A DNA stretch of 64,000 nt, from positions 41,484,602 through 41,548,601 of the forward strand of contig JAUJPP010000003.1 in the NCBI GenBank assembly GCA_030562195.1. The letters are read 5' to 3'. Of the stretch, positions 1-11,799 are shown piece by piece. Within the stretch, counting starts at the first letter, position 1. Each line of letters begins with the position of its first letter. Source of the stretch: Nipponacmea schrenckii. Its lineage: Eukaryota; Mollusca; Gastropoda; Lottiidae. Under the pieces are notes generated by a model. The model had not been told where the DNA came from and made no database searches. It saw only the letters and a list, made by a program, of their open reading frames with translations. Made by a program: the position numbers and the translations under genes.

Positions 1-186
1 ATATAAAGTACCATTTGATATGATTACAATTGTCAAGTGTGTTGCCACCAATAAAGGAACTATTTGATATTCATTTTCCATGAACTATCCAGATAAATGT
101 TCATATACTGTGCTAAAAATAAATCAAAATAAACGTAAATCAGCATTTGCGTCATGATTATGACTGAAGTTATTAATAATTATTTG
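1..186. repeat. Direct repeat copy A (186 bp, partner at 6167-6353)
   Basis: This segment matches 6167-6353 in the same orientation with only a handful of substitutions and a 1 bp length difference. Both copies begin at ATATAAAGTACC and diverge just after TTAATAATTATTTG. Copy A is cut by the window edge, so the repeat may extend further left. The two copies bracket the transposase region and the decayed pseudogene. It could be the terminal repeat of a large element or the result of a local duplication. No TG...CA ends typical of LTRs are visible. Confidence 0.85.
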
Positions 187-337
187 CTTCAGATTCACCG
201 TCAACGCCTTTACAGTCTTCTCCACGAGACCAAGCCTCCCCAACCTCTCTATATTTTGTGTATTCTCGGACCAGCAAATCACACCTCCATCCCCATCTAT
301 AACAGTTCCGTTCAAACCAGAGCACCGTCAGGACAGA

Positions 338-1747
338 ATGCCAATACCAATCACCCCATCGACTCACTATCTTCCACTACCAAACCATTCTGTTAAAATG
401 AGAGGTGGTCCATGTGTCTTACCAAAGGAAGTGGAGGACGAACTGGTGCGTCACATTAAAGATCTTGATGACCTTTTTTTTGGTAGAACGGTAAAAGATT
501 TGAGAAAACTTGCGTATCAGATATCTCATGCACATGGGATATATAAATTCAGCGAAATAAAGCAATCTGCGAACAAAACCTGGTATTACAATTTTATGCG
601 AAGACATCCTGACCTGACATTGCAGACACCCGAACCAAGATCGATGGCAAGGACGAAGGGGTTCAAAAGGAAAGATGTTGAGGATTTCTTTGAGAAGTAT
701 TATTCCCTTGTTGAAGAGTTCTCTTTCACCCCTGACAGAATACACAACAGGGACGAAACTAGGCATTCTACTGTCCAAACACCATCGCGTGTTAAATCCA
801 CGAAAGTCATAAGGCAAGTCGGTGCAATCACAAGTGCTGAACGTGATAGTAACACTACGGGTGTTTACTGCCATTCAGCATCAGGGCATTTCATCTCACC
901 GATGCATATATTCAAGAGGAAGAGAATGGCTGAAAGTTTAAAAACTGATGGACCCAACGCAACTGTTTTTGAATGCACTGACTCTGGGTGGATTGACAGT
1001 GATGTCTTTGTTACTTGGTTAAAACACTTCATTCAGTCGGTGAAATCCTCTTTCGATAATAAACACCTGCTTCTTCTAGATGGCCACAAATCCCATAGCA
1101 AGAACCTGGAAGCTATTAAGTTGGCGCGGGAAAATGGGTTGTGCCTCCTATCATTTCCGCCGCATACTACACACCGTATCCAACCGCTAGATGTGAGCTT
1201 CTTTAAACCGCTGAAGAGTAGGTACAATGTAGAAATTGAAAATTACATGCGATCAACCGGATTTCCTGTGAGTATCCACAATGTTAGCAAACTAGTCGGT
1301 AAAGCATTCATAAAAGCAGCAACTATGGAATCAGCCGTGAACGGTTTCAGAAAAGCAGGACTATGGCCTCTGAACAGACATACTTTTGATGCTGAGTTTG
1401 ATCGGCTTGAAACCTTGAAATTCTCTACTGATGATGGAGCGAGAGCCGAATGTCTTCCCACATTAGATAATCATGATGTTGAAAACACCGGAAGTGATTC
1501 GACTAAATTTCCTGATAATGGAATACCAGCTGTTAATGTGTACATCGATGGAAGATCAGTTCCAACTAAAGGGGACGGTTTTTACCGTGCGATTGCTATA
1601 GCTTTAAATCCCGACCTCCAATCTGCCTCACGCAACCCTCTTACTAGCGAAATAATTCATGAAATGAAGTCCCTTCAAAAAAAAGCTCGTGCTGACAATT
1701 TGAGAAGCATTATGATAGCCCACATGTGTGAAAACCTTGGTTGGTGA
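338..1747 (+). CDS. Tigger/pogo-like DDE transposase
   Basis: This 469-codon open frame resembles the pogo/Tigger branch of the Tc1/mariner superfamily, whose transposases cut and paste DNA elements in the nucleus. A CENP-B-type helix-turn-helix half is visible around residues 80-125 (WYYNFMRRHPDLTL, then a TKGF box). The DDE_1 catalytic core follows. The first Asp is D139 in NRDET, where the usual form is N-x-DET. The second is D248 in LLLDGHKSH and the third is D285 in HRIQPLD. After the core, NGFRKAGLWPLN is the family's usual end of the catalytic region. The N-terminal HTH_psq half is not recognisable, so the protein is probably truncated or its start is upstream. Residues 399-469 form an unusual tail beginning VPTKGDGFYRAIAIAL that looks like a damaged OTU-type motif. 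The frame stops at 1747 while related sequence continues to 2299. Probably inactive, although the three Asp residues are intact. Confidence 0.85.
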   Translation: MPIPITPSTHYLPLPNHSVKMRGGPCVLPKEVEDELVRHIKDLDDLFFGRTVKDLRKLAYQISHAHGIYKFSEIKQSANKTWYYNFMRRHPDLTLQTPEPRSMARTKGFKRKDVEDFFEKYYSLVEEFSFTPDRIHNRDETRHSTVQTPSRVKSTKVIRQVGAITSAERDSNTTGVYCHSASGHFISPMHIFKRKRMAESLKTDGPNATVFECTDSGWIDSDVFVTWLKHFIQSVKSSFDNKHLLLLDGHKSHSKNLEAIKLARENGLCLLSFPPHTTHRIQPLDVSFFKPLKSRYNVEIENYMRSTGFPVSIHNVSKLVGKAFIKAATMESAVNGFRKAGLWPLNRHTFDAEFDRLETLKFSTDDGARAECLPTLDNHDVENTGSDSTKFPDNGIPAVNVYIDGRSVPTKGDGFYRAIAIALNPDLQSASRNPLTSEIIHEMKSLQKKARADNLRSIMIAHMCENLGW

Positions 1748-2299
1748 GATTGAAATACAAAGCATGTTATCATTGATGGGACAAGCCATGTGACAAAATA
1801 TGATGGTTGATAAGTTGAAAATTGTCCGAATTGCTAACATATGTCCCCTACCAAAAACATCAACAAGCAGTTAACGAAAGAAATCTGCTGCGTCGAAATC
1901 ACAAATGTTAACTAGCAGTCCTTACAAAAATGAATTAGAATCAAAGAAACAAAATCTGAAGAAAGCTAAAGGCAAAGATAAATTGGAGCAAAATAAAAAA
2001 AAAACAGAAAGATATGGTAAAGAAATCAAAACGTTGCTTGCTTAATCAGGAGCCGATCACTGATACAAATGGTAGAAAAAACACACAAGAAACAAGTCAA
2101 AGCTGTCAAAGCTCGTTTTTCCGATAGTGATAGCGATTACGATGATCCATTCTGTCTTGTCTGTTGTGAAAAGTTTTCAGACAGCAGATCAAGGGAAGAA
2201 TGGCTTGCATGTTGGTCCTGTGGCCTATGGTCACATGCTGAATGTACTCCAAATGGTCGTATGTATCTATGTCGCCATTGCGATTCAGAGGACGATTAA
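1748..2299 (+). pseudogene. Broken 3' part of the Tigger-like element with PHD-like zinc finger
   Basis: Downstream of the transposase stop, a second frame around 1890-1990 reads MLTSSPYKNELE followed by Lys-rich sequence. That is the linker usually seen after the DDE domain of these transposases. A separate open frame from 2069 to 2299 (76 aa) then carries an acidic DSDSDYDD stretch and a Cys/His cluster: CLVC, then CWSC, H and C, then CRHC. The pattern fits a PHD/RING-like treble of zinc ligands, which commonly caps this type of transposase. Stops and frame changes separate the parts, so the element seems to have decayed by point mutation and indels. An unrecognised intron cannot be excluded. 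Confidence 0.6.
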
Positions 2300-3980
2300 A
2301 TAGGATGTTTATGCTATCTGTTGCTATTTTATCATATCTTTTTACTGTCTTATTATGGAAATCACTAGAATCATGTGGTACTCAGGACGTACCTGGTCAT
2401 CTGATTCGTAACATAATCTGCCTTTATTCTGGTTTCAGTAACTATGCAATCCTAAGTTATGTCCCTGTGTTTAGCGTAACGATACCCATATCACATATGA
2501 TAAAAAGGAAATTCTTGAACTTGATGCTTTGAAAACCCGAGGGTGAGTCTCTTAGGTGGTACGATAACAGTAACTCTCCCAAAGTCTCAGTCTCGTCTGT
2601 ATTTCTTAAGTTTTCTCCCATGAATTAAAATCCAACCTAACAAACAGTTATTTCAGAAAACAGTTAAATCAAGAAGCTTAGTACGGTGGCTGGTATAAGC
2701 CACCAAGTTTACAATATGCATATACCATATGGTAGTGATTTTTACGTTTGTATTTTAAACTTGACTTTTCACCTGGGTCACCGTAGTTAAGATTTAAGTA
2801 CATTTCAGACAACCTTCTTCTTTCAATCTGTTTCCAACGGATAATCCAAACCATTCATGTTTTGAAGCACAGATAGATAATTCTTCCTGAGAATGGTAAT
2901 GATAATGGTATTTATTATTGCTTCAACCATTTAATCTAGCTATTGAAAGTAGGTTTTCGTAGGCAACCTTCCTCTTTCAAACTGTTAGAACCTTCTTATC
3001 GTACACTGCAATGATTTAAATGGAGCATGAAATGGAACTAACATTCTCTTTATTTCATCTAACACATGTGTAACTTATGTTGAATTGTTATGTACTTTGT
3101 TATTATAGAATAATATACCATGTTTTGTTGTATGATTCTAGTTTTATGAAAAGGATGTTTGAGAAATGGGAGATTAGGGAAGTACTTTTTATTTTGTATA
3201 TCAAATATAGTCTAGATCTCATAGTTACTTCCCGTGTAATAGGAATTCGCTGCTTGTCTTTCATATTATGATACTGTCAATAACGGTGCTTTCTTATAGG
3301 CGTTCTCTTACGAGAACTACAAGTGCTTCGATGAACAAGGGTTGAATAGATTTTCAGACCTCCTTGATTATTTATGGATTATGGAACTATTTTCATTTTT
3401 TATCATTAGTTGAAAATAATCAAGATTTTATTGTGCTTCGTAAAAATCAAGGATGGTGCCTTCTGCAGTGTAGGGAAGGATATTAGTGTTTTTATTAGCT
3501 AAGATACAAATTGTTTCATATTAAAAGTACATCATAATACAAATTGCAGCTCAAGCACTTTTATTGTACATACAGTATTGATATTTCGTCAATTAACGAA
3601 GTAATACCCGTGTGGATCTGAGTCAACAAAATTGGATAAAAATGTAGCCTCTTTTGTGTCTACAAGCCAGAACAGTTGAGTTTACCAAGTCAAGATTGAA
3701 AGTAAAATTTGACGTATTATTTCTATGTCATTAGAAATCAAAGGCCGTTCATCCAATAACATTGGGAAACACTAATTTTGTTTAACTTTCGGTTGCATTG
3801 GATGTTTAACTGATTCTAAAAGAGTTTTTAGGCGCTGACTTCAAATCTGAAATTAGTTTTTCTCAAAAAGCTCTAGCGTTCATGCAATTTGAGGTTTGTG
3901 AAATTGTGAACGTAAATAAACCATTAATAAGCGTTTTGATACATTTATATATAGATGATCCTAATTAGAAGATAAAGACA
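2300..3980. other. No gene recognised
   Basis: AT-rich sequence with only short non-homologous open frames. A TACGGTGGCT motif near 2682, followed by its inverse AAGCCACC at about 2699, resembles the terminus of the MITE at 16187-16523. It may be a fragment of the same family. Confidence 0.4.
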
Positions 3981-4149
3981 TTGAACATGAGCGAGAAAGA
4001 CTGTCACAGTGAATAGCACCATCGGAGGACTGTTCTTCAGAGACTAAACCTTCACCAGAACTGGGTGTTCCTCAATATATGAATGGAGACTCTTATTAGA
4101 GAACGAGACAGATATTGACCTGCTCGTGAAACGCTTGAAGAAGGCATGA

Positions 4150-4680
4150 CCCAATGTAAACAGAGAAAGGATCATCTTTCCTCCTTCACATAAAATTAGA
4201 TTTGATGAAACAATTTGTCAAGGCACTAAATACCGAAGGTGAATATTTCCTACACATCATCACAGCAATACCAGGGTGATCTTTTGAGAAGATCAAAGTA
4301 GGTGTTTTTATGATGGCCTACAGATTCGAACTCTCATATATGCTGATGATTTTGTTGCCAAGATATTCGCCTAGTAGAAGGCAGCATGGTTATCCTATGT
4401 GGTATTCGTTCAGAACTTCCTTGGAAATAATCATTCGGACAACTACGATGAATTTGTGAACAGAATGCTCCACGCTTTTCGCGATCTTGGCTGCAATATG
4501 AGCATCAAACTGTATTTTTTGAACAGCCACCTTGACCAGTTTCCTTACAACTTGGGGGCTGTGAGTGACGAACAAGGAGAGCGATTCCACCAAGACCCAA
4601 AGATCGTGGAAAAACGCAACCAAGGGCGCTGGGGCAAAAGTATGATCCGACTACTGCTGGAGCATTAAACGAGATTACCC
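4150..4680 (+). pseudogene. Decayed pseudogene of the 'GERFHQD' repetitive-element-associated family
   Basis: Translated pieces in two frames line up with a protein family that is abundant in invertebrate genomes, usually annotated as uncharacterised and found in many repeat-like copies. In order they read ERIIFPPSHK near 4174, MKQFVKALNTEGEYF from 4203 (with a TGA inside the domain near 4278), FEKIKVGVF, then an open stretch from 4399 containing LGCNMSIKLYFLNSHLDQFP and GAVSDEQGERFHQD ... NQGRWG. At least one frameshift (near 4200) and one in-frame stop show that it is dead. I recognise the family from memory of its conserved HSHLD and ERFHQD blocks; its biochemical role is unknown to me. 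Further degraded N-terminal sequence may reach back to about 3990. Confidence 0.65.
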
Positions 4681-4899
4681 AGAGAAAGTGTACAAACGCA
4701 AACGTAAATTCCTGCCCTTAAAATGCAAAAATTAATAAACTTTAATCAGCTGTGGTAATGTCCTGAAAGAGTTTATCTGACTTTTGGATATAGACTAATT
4801 TTAGGAAAAGCTACCAGAAATATACAGCCATCAATGGTGTGCTTCGATCTAAAATTAGCATTGTTAATTTTTTTCCTTTGATTTATGCCATTTATATAT

Positions 4900-5490
4900 A
4901 CAAAAAAAATCGTCAAATTCGAACTTGGCGACCGTCTTGTCTGTTCCAATTCACGACAGTTTCATTAAAATCCATTGATAGTTTTAAAAAGTCAAGGGCA
5001 ATAACTGAAACATTCATTGGAAATTCAAACTTGAACAGCGTCTTCTAAATTCTAACGCTCACACCAAGTTTTCTTAAAATTACAATTTCATTTACAATTG
5101 TAGCTCCTATTGCGTCCACAATAAAATTTTGACACAAGTTTACAAAGTCAAGGGCAATAAGTCTAAAGCAGTTCTTTGAAAATTGTCAAATTCAAACTTA
5201 ATCGTCGTCTTATCAATTCTCATGCTCACACCAAGTTTCATCAAAATCCATTAAAAATGTGGCTTCTATTGTGTCTACAACAAATATTGAGGCAGGGGCA
5301 ATAACTCAAAACCGTTCATCGAAAAAACATCAATTCTCATGCTTCCACCAAGCTTCATTAATTTTTTTAGAAAATTGTAGCTTCTATTATAGTGTCTAAA
5401 ACAAATGTTTGACGGACCAACGGACAGGGGCGACGACAATATTTTTACGTCCACATATTCATCAGGGCGTGTAAAAGGTGAAAATCAACG
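4900..5490. repeat. Diverged ~120-160 bp minisatellite ending in a 'GACGACAATAT' terminus
   Basis: Several imperfect units contain the themes AGTCAAGGGCAATAA, TTCAAACTTGA, CTCACACCAAGTTTCATC and AAAATCCATT. The array ends near 5410-5480 with GGACAGGGGCGACGACAATA and ACGTCCACATATT. The same unit and terminus are found at 29090-29880 inside CHORDC1 intron 4, and a related family makes up the large palindrome at 52572-57167. This looks like a non-autonomous element with internal tandem repeats. Confidence 0.75.
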
Positions 5491-5499
5491 TTTTTTGAT

Positions 5500-6166
5500 T
5501 AAAACATTTTCTGATGTTAGTAATTACTCAAATACTCAGTTTTGAAACAAACGTTTCGGCCGAACCAATGATTAAAATATATTACCAATCTCGGTGATCC
5601 ATTTATTATGCAGACAGTTTCCTACAGTCAAAAAAAAAAAAGAATAATTGCATAGAAACAAACACTTATATCCATCGTTTTTAATAACTAAAACTACAGT
5701 TCTGTAAAAATATAAACATTATCGAGTTTATAAATCAAATAAAAACATTGCTTATTTCTAATTCTCTAAAGGATGGGATTCAATTATTGGGTCTTTCAGA
5801 AGGTTATAATATTCTAATTATGGATATTTTAAATGAAATAAAAGTTAAACAACATCTAGAATGTAGAAGATGTTTGCCCGCAAACAGTAAATAATTTATT
5901 CATGTATCAGAAAATACCTAGCTGTTTGTTAATGAAATATAATCGATGAAAAAAAAATTGTATTTGGTATTTGTCGTGCAGATTTCACTTTTAAATTCGA
6001 AAGTTGTCAGTGAGTTGACAGTATTCATGTTATGACTAATGATCATAACTTTGCCTAACAGTTAGCTTTTGGGTATCGTCATCCACCTACTAAAAAACTC
6101 CTTAGCGATAATTTCAATGACTTTGTCTTGGGTTATTGATGGTACAAGTTAGAATTATACGTGGGT
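5500..6166. other. No gene recognised
   Basis: AT-rich sequence between the minisatellite and the second copy of the direct repeat. I see no coding signal or structured repeat. Confidence 0.4.
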
Positions 6167-6353
6167 ATATAAAGTACCATTTGATATGATTACAATTGTC
6201 AAGTGTGTTGCCACCAATAAAGAAACTATTTGATATTCATTTTCCATGAACTATCCAGATGAATGTTCATATACTGTGCTAAAAATAAATCAAAATAAAT
6301 GTAAATCAGCATTTGCGTCAAGATCTATGATTGAAGTTATTAATAATTATTTG
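6167..6353. repeat. Direct repeat copy B
   Basis: Second copy of the 186 bp repeat at the start of the window, same orientation, differing at scattered single positions. It is followed by different sequence (ATTAAGCCGGGCC), which marks the boundary of the duplicated segment. Confidence 0.85.
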
Positions 6354-6574
6354 ATTAAGCCGGGCCTATCACAGAATAAAGTTTTCTCCTATCGTGATGC
6401 GGGTCTGAGAGGCTGACACGAGAAATGCGTCTTGTCGTTCGTTTGGGAAATTTAACTGACAACCAGTGTGCTGCAGACTGTGTGTTTTAAATATCCTTCG
6501 AAAATAGAAAGTAAATTGATTTATAAACCTCTATTGTCGTCTATTTTATATCTCATTAAAAATCGACTTTTTTC

Positions 6575-7320
6575 CTGTCTGTTTCCTGTCTGTCTGTCTG
6601 TCTGCCTGTCCGTCCACAATGGTTGTGGACACGCTGGATAGCTGGTTTCAAAATGGATTTTGACGAAACTTGGTATGAGTCTTTGTAATCAGTCAAGGAT
6701 GAAGCCTATTAAAAGTCAGACCAATCGAAAAATATTTCTATGAGTTATTGCCCTTGTTTTTGAATTGTTTGTGGACACGATAGAGAGCTGGTTTCTTAAT
6801 GGATTTTGACGGAAGTTGATGTGATTCTTTGTAATCACCCAATGATGAAGCCTATTAAAAATCAGACCAATCAAAAATATATTCTATGAGTTATTGCCCT
6901 TCTTCTTGAATTGTTTGTGGACACGATAGAGAGCTGAATTCTTGATGGATTTTGACGAAACTTGGTATGAGTGTTTGTTATAACCCCAAGATGAACTTTA
7001 TTGAAAATCAGATTAATCGAAAAGTATTTAATATGAGTTATTGCCCTTGTTCTTAAAAACGCGTCTGCCTTTGTTCTTGAATTCTTTGTGGACACGATAG
7101 AGAGCTGGTTTCCGGATGGATTTTAATGAAATTTGGTGTGAGTATTTGTTTTAACCCAAGGATGAACCCTATTGAAAATCAGTTAATCCAAAAATATTGA
7201 ATATGAGCTCTTAAAAACGCGTCTTTCGATAGAGAGCTGATTTTTGGGTGGATTTTATTGAAACTGTAATCACCCAAGAATGTTCCCTATTAAAAATCAG
7301 ATGGATTTTTTCTGAGAGTA
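6575..7320. repeat. Minisatellite of ~150 bp units with a GTCT-rich leading edge
   Basis: Begins with a (GTCT)n run and TCCGTCCACAATGGTTGTGGACACG at about 6585-6632, then about four imperfect units. The units share GGATTTTGACGAAACTTGG, AAGGATGAAGCCTATT, CCAATCGAAAAATATT and GAGTTATTGCCCTT. It is one arm only of the repeat family that forms both arms of the palindrome at 52572-57167. No inverted partner is visible nearby. Confidence 0.75.
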
Positions 7321-10300
7321 ATTAAAATTCACTAAAAATATTTTATTTACCGGCAATTCTTATCAACCTGCCGGACAAATTGACTGCCATTATAAATGTG
7401 GGCGTATTACGATGGCCATCGCTATTTTTATCCTTCAAATAAAATAGAATTGCAACAGAACGGTATTATTTAAAACCAGGAACAAAATTATTTTGAAATG
7501 CTGCAAACAACATATCGGCATTAATTTAAATTTCGACTGACCCTGTCAAGACTTAATCTATGAGATTGAGAATGTCGTGTCAAAGATTTTGGCACGGAAA
7601 CTGAAGACTAATGGTATTTTGAAATATAATAGAACAAATAATCAGGAATCTTCTGAGAGGCTAAAATTTCTCAATTTTCTCTCATGATAGATCAATTTTA
7701 CAATTATTTCTGTGTTTGTCCACTCTTGGTTTTATTCATCGTTTTATGTATTTATATTTATTGTCATTATGAGTTGGTCACCTGATTATTTGTAAATATT
7801 CATTAAAAATAACTTCTACTGGGTGTTTCGTGTGAGGAGCTTCATTTTTGATTTGTCCAATTCACAATAGTTCAATTTTGGGGCCCCCAATACCTAGAAA
7901 ACAAACAATATTGATAATTATGGTTTACGTTTCTGCGATGAAAATGAAATAAAAAAGGCGTCATGGGTCACAATACCGCGAAGCTATTATTTAGACTACG
8001 TTAGGGCAAAGTATTAAAACTAAGAAACACCTACTTACATGAACATATAACATTGTGATTTTATAACCATGAAAAATAGACGTCTGGTTTCTAACACCAT
8101 ACTTATAGCTGCAACATATACATTTTTATTATCAGAGATATTTCTTTTATTGACATTTTATAGTCATTACAGAAAAATAGTGCGTCTGCCTCAATATGCC
8201 TAAAAATGCCACGTTTGTTTCATTTCACAATAAATTCTTCCTTTTTTAAAACATCGCGAGCGAAACTGAACACAAATGTATAATGAACAAAGATTTTTGG
8301 TCATGGTCTTTGAAACGAAAAAATATTCGCATGGAACAAGGAAAAGATTCGTCATCCGTTTGACCTTTGATTGAGAATAAGTAATATTTTAGCTAAGCTT
8401 ATCAGTAATTCAAATCAATTTGTTTCTAAACAAACATCCCGCGTGATCACTCATCATTTTTTGAGACAATGAAAAGAGAAATAAAAAGTAAAAATCACTG
8501 AGGTATTTTTGAATGAATTCTGTGATTTTCGTGTATTTCTTGTAGCCTACTTCTTTTTATAATGATACATGATTACTTAAAATTAGTAACAATTTGAACA
8601 TGCACCAAAGTGCATTATTCAAACAAATAAAGGTATATACTGTATTGTAGTTTTGAAGAACTTACATGTCCCCTATGATTTGAATATCAGAGTATACAAA
8701 TACTGATCAGTAGGAAATACAAGATAAGTAAAGGTTATTGATAAAGAAATCCCACTAGATATCTTCGTTTATAATGACCGCTTAAAATCCCGCTTGATAA
8801 ACCCTATATCTGTCTCTATATCTGACAGCTATTATTCCTACTAAATACTGACACGGAAATCATTTAGCTTCTGTTTTCAATCATCACGGATATGCTGAGT
8901 AGGTGTGTTAGACAATTTAATCAACAGTTAGACAATAGATGGAAGCGATATGCTTTAAACTATCTGTCATTCAGTACACTTCCACGGAGTACAGTTTTGT
9001 AGGCTGTATTTTGTGTATGACAAATGCTCATAAATTATATCTCGGGGCAGTATACTCTTGCGTTTTTTTTAGTTTAAACAACATTAGCTCTGAAATAATT
9101 TCCTTTGTCCTTTTAAGAAGTTAAATTTTTAGTGAAGTGAACACGAACTGATATAATGCATATACAAGGCTGTTTGACCTAGTTGTTAAACTATGAATTT
9201 TCGACTTCTTTCGGACCTTCAATAGTACCTTCACACAATCTGGGACTATGACAAAACAAATTACGACAAATTGGCAACAAAAATATCGATAACTAGAAAA
9301 CTTCATTCACATCTAAATTAATTATTATTGTTTAGAATAAGATACCTAAAGAAATAATTAGGCCTCCGAATGAAGCATGGTTGGATGAACAGCATGGTCA
9401 GAAACATGAACAGAAGGAATAACTAAAATTCATTGAAAAACTGTACTTTGAATCAAATCGAAGCGCTTAACTATTGGCTTGATTTGCAAATGAAAATGTC
9501 ACATTTTTGACAAAAACGATTAGTGACAAGTTGTTAAATCAAACATGAATATTAGGTGTAATCTATGGTATAACAGCTTGTTACACTTAATGTTTGGATA
9601 GATTTTTCATATCTCAATCACAGCTAAATACATGCTCTCCACTTTGTCAGTTGCACCTTCAGAAATTCCTTTATCCTTTCAGAGACCAAAACCTGGAACA
9701 TTTTACACGAACTTTACAAATATTAACCAATTATCGCCGAGTTTTGACTGTCTTGTCTGCAGTGATTTAAGCGTCTTTTCTGATATCTGATATCGATGCT
9801 TGTATTTATGGTCATTGAAGATTTTGAACATTTGCCCGCTACATGTAGATGCACGAAACAGACCAATTTCTCTTCAGCCACTCTTCATATTACTTCTTGT
9901 TACTAACTGTGCTTTTCACACAGTTCACAACTTTTTGAACCTTCTTCAAGATCCTTATAATAACTCAACACTTCATACAAATAATTTAATAGTTCTTTTA
10001 ACAAAATTTGCCACACTTTAACAACATATTTCAAACGTTAGGAATTGTGTCTGTGTCTGGAGTTGAAATCTTTTTTTTATATTCTTATAAGTTACATTAA
10101 TCATTGATGGAGAGGGATAATATACGCTTGGACTGTTTCCCAATTCATTTGTTTACACCAATATTGTTTATATAAAAAAAAGGTTATATTATTTTATAGG
10201 TGTAAAGTTCTATCCAAATTTCCCATTTTGATTGGAAGTGTGAAAAACCGGAAGTAGACGTCGGACATCCATCCCTTATAAAAGTATCAGGAGGTAGCTA

Positions 10301-11130
10301 AGGTAACGACACCTGACCTGGGGATTGTCAAGGTCTCGCGATATGATCTATGATAATTCGAACAGCTCTACGGCCGTTTTATAGGAAAACTGAAAAAGAT
10401 GAGCATTTATGAAAAATTTGCCAAAGCAATCATGTAATTGTGTGCTAGGTGCAAAATTATTTTTTAAACAAATCTTTTTGTAGCATTTCTACTCCGAACT
10501 GTGAACGTAATTAAATAGTGTATATTAGAATATTACTCCGATATGCCTAGCCATCCCAACCTTTTTATCTTACATATAATTACATTAAAAATGCAAATCA
10601 AAAGCAACATCAAAATTCATCACATTAAAAAATATTATTCAAAGTAAAATTTAAATAGCCTTATTGCCTTTAACATACGAATGGTCAAGGTCATCAAAGG
10701 TCAAGATCACAAGACATAAAAAACTGACATACTGATAACAAAGTAGGGGACTGTCAATTGCCAAATATGATCTCTCTCCAGTTATAACTGTGGTGAATAA
10801 TATTTGATTAAAAATCTCTAGTGACGTCACTAGATGGCAATGCAAATCCCGGGGATATTATAAATCAAATTTAAAAATCAATACAATTTTAACTCCAGAG
10901 ATTCTTATCAAATGAAATATCTTAAAAAAAACTTAATGGTTGCCGGCTTAATTGATCACTTAGATAATTATATGATGGTCCACTTTGTCAGAAAAAGACC
11001 TCTTTAAGAAAATTCTGTAAATTTAAACACAATAAAGTACACGTTGTTTAAATTCAATGGACATCATCGGGTTTAAGGTATCATCGAGCGATGCATTTGG
11101 TCCTACATTTAGAATTGTATATTAAAACGG
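7321..11130. other. Gene-free AT-rich region
   Basis: No open frame here resembles a known domain, and no exon set with consistent phases could be built. The short open frames are chance products of AT-rich DNA. No clear tandem or inverted repeat stands out. Confidence 0.4.
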
Positions 11131-11149
11131 TCTGGTGCTGGAAAAAATG

Positions 11150-11795
11150 CGACCTTGTAACTCAAAATCCGACTTAGTAACTCGAAAATCTGACTTACTA
11201 ACTCAAAAATCAAACTTAGAAAATCGAAAATCCGACTTAGTAACTCGATAATACGACTTTAAAACTTGAAAAAAAATCAGACTTAATAACCCCAAAAATA
11301 TCCGACTAAGTAATTCGAAAAACGAACGCCTATTTCTTTTTTTTTTTAATCCGACTAAGTAACTCGAAAATACTACTAAGTAACTCTAAAAAATCCAACT
11401 CAGTAAATCGAAAATGGGATACAATCTTTTTTAATTCGACCTTAGTAACTCGAAAATCCGACTAAGTAGTCGTAGCACAGAGTCGGATTTTTTGGAGTAA
11501 CTAAGTCGGATTTTTCGAGCTACAAAGACGGATTTTAGAATTACTTAGACTTTTCGAGTTTCTAACTCCAAGGTTTAAGTTACTTACTCGGATTTTCGAG
11601 TAACCAAGTTGCTAAGTTGTGTTTTCGAATTACTTAGTAGTATTTTTCGAGTTATTAAGTCGGATTGTTTTCGAATTTCTATGTCAAATTTGAAAAATTA
11701 TTACGAAGACGGATTTTCGAGATACAAAGTCAGATTTTCGAGTTAATAAGTCGGATTTCGAGGATCTAAGTCGGATTTGAAAAATTATTGCGATT
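11150..11795. repeat. Palindromic minisatellite of ~20 bp units
   Basis: From about 11150 to 11470 a unit close to AAATCCGACTTAGTAACTCG is repeated many times in direct orientation with small length changes. After a short spacer near 11470-11480 (GTCGTAGCACAGA), the same unit runs in reverse complement (GTCGGATTTTCGAGTTACTTA) to about 11795. The two arms are similar in length (about 320 bp each), so the locus can fold into one long hairpin. No coding content. Confidence 0.9.
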
Positions 11796-11799
11796 CCAT

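Noticed and set aside
419..874. 151-codon open frame on the minus strand opposite the transposase.
   Set aside because: It is antisense to a clearly homologous DDE transposase and has no recognisable similarity of its own.
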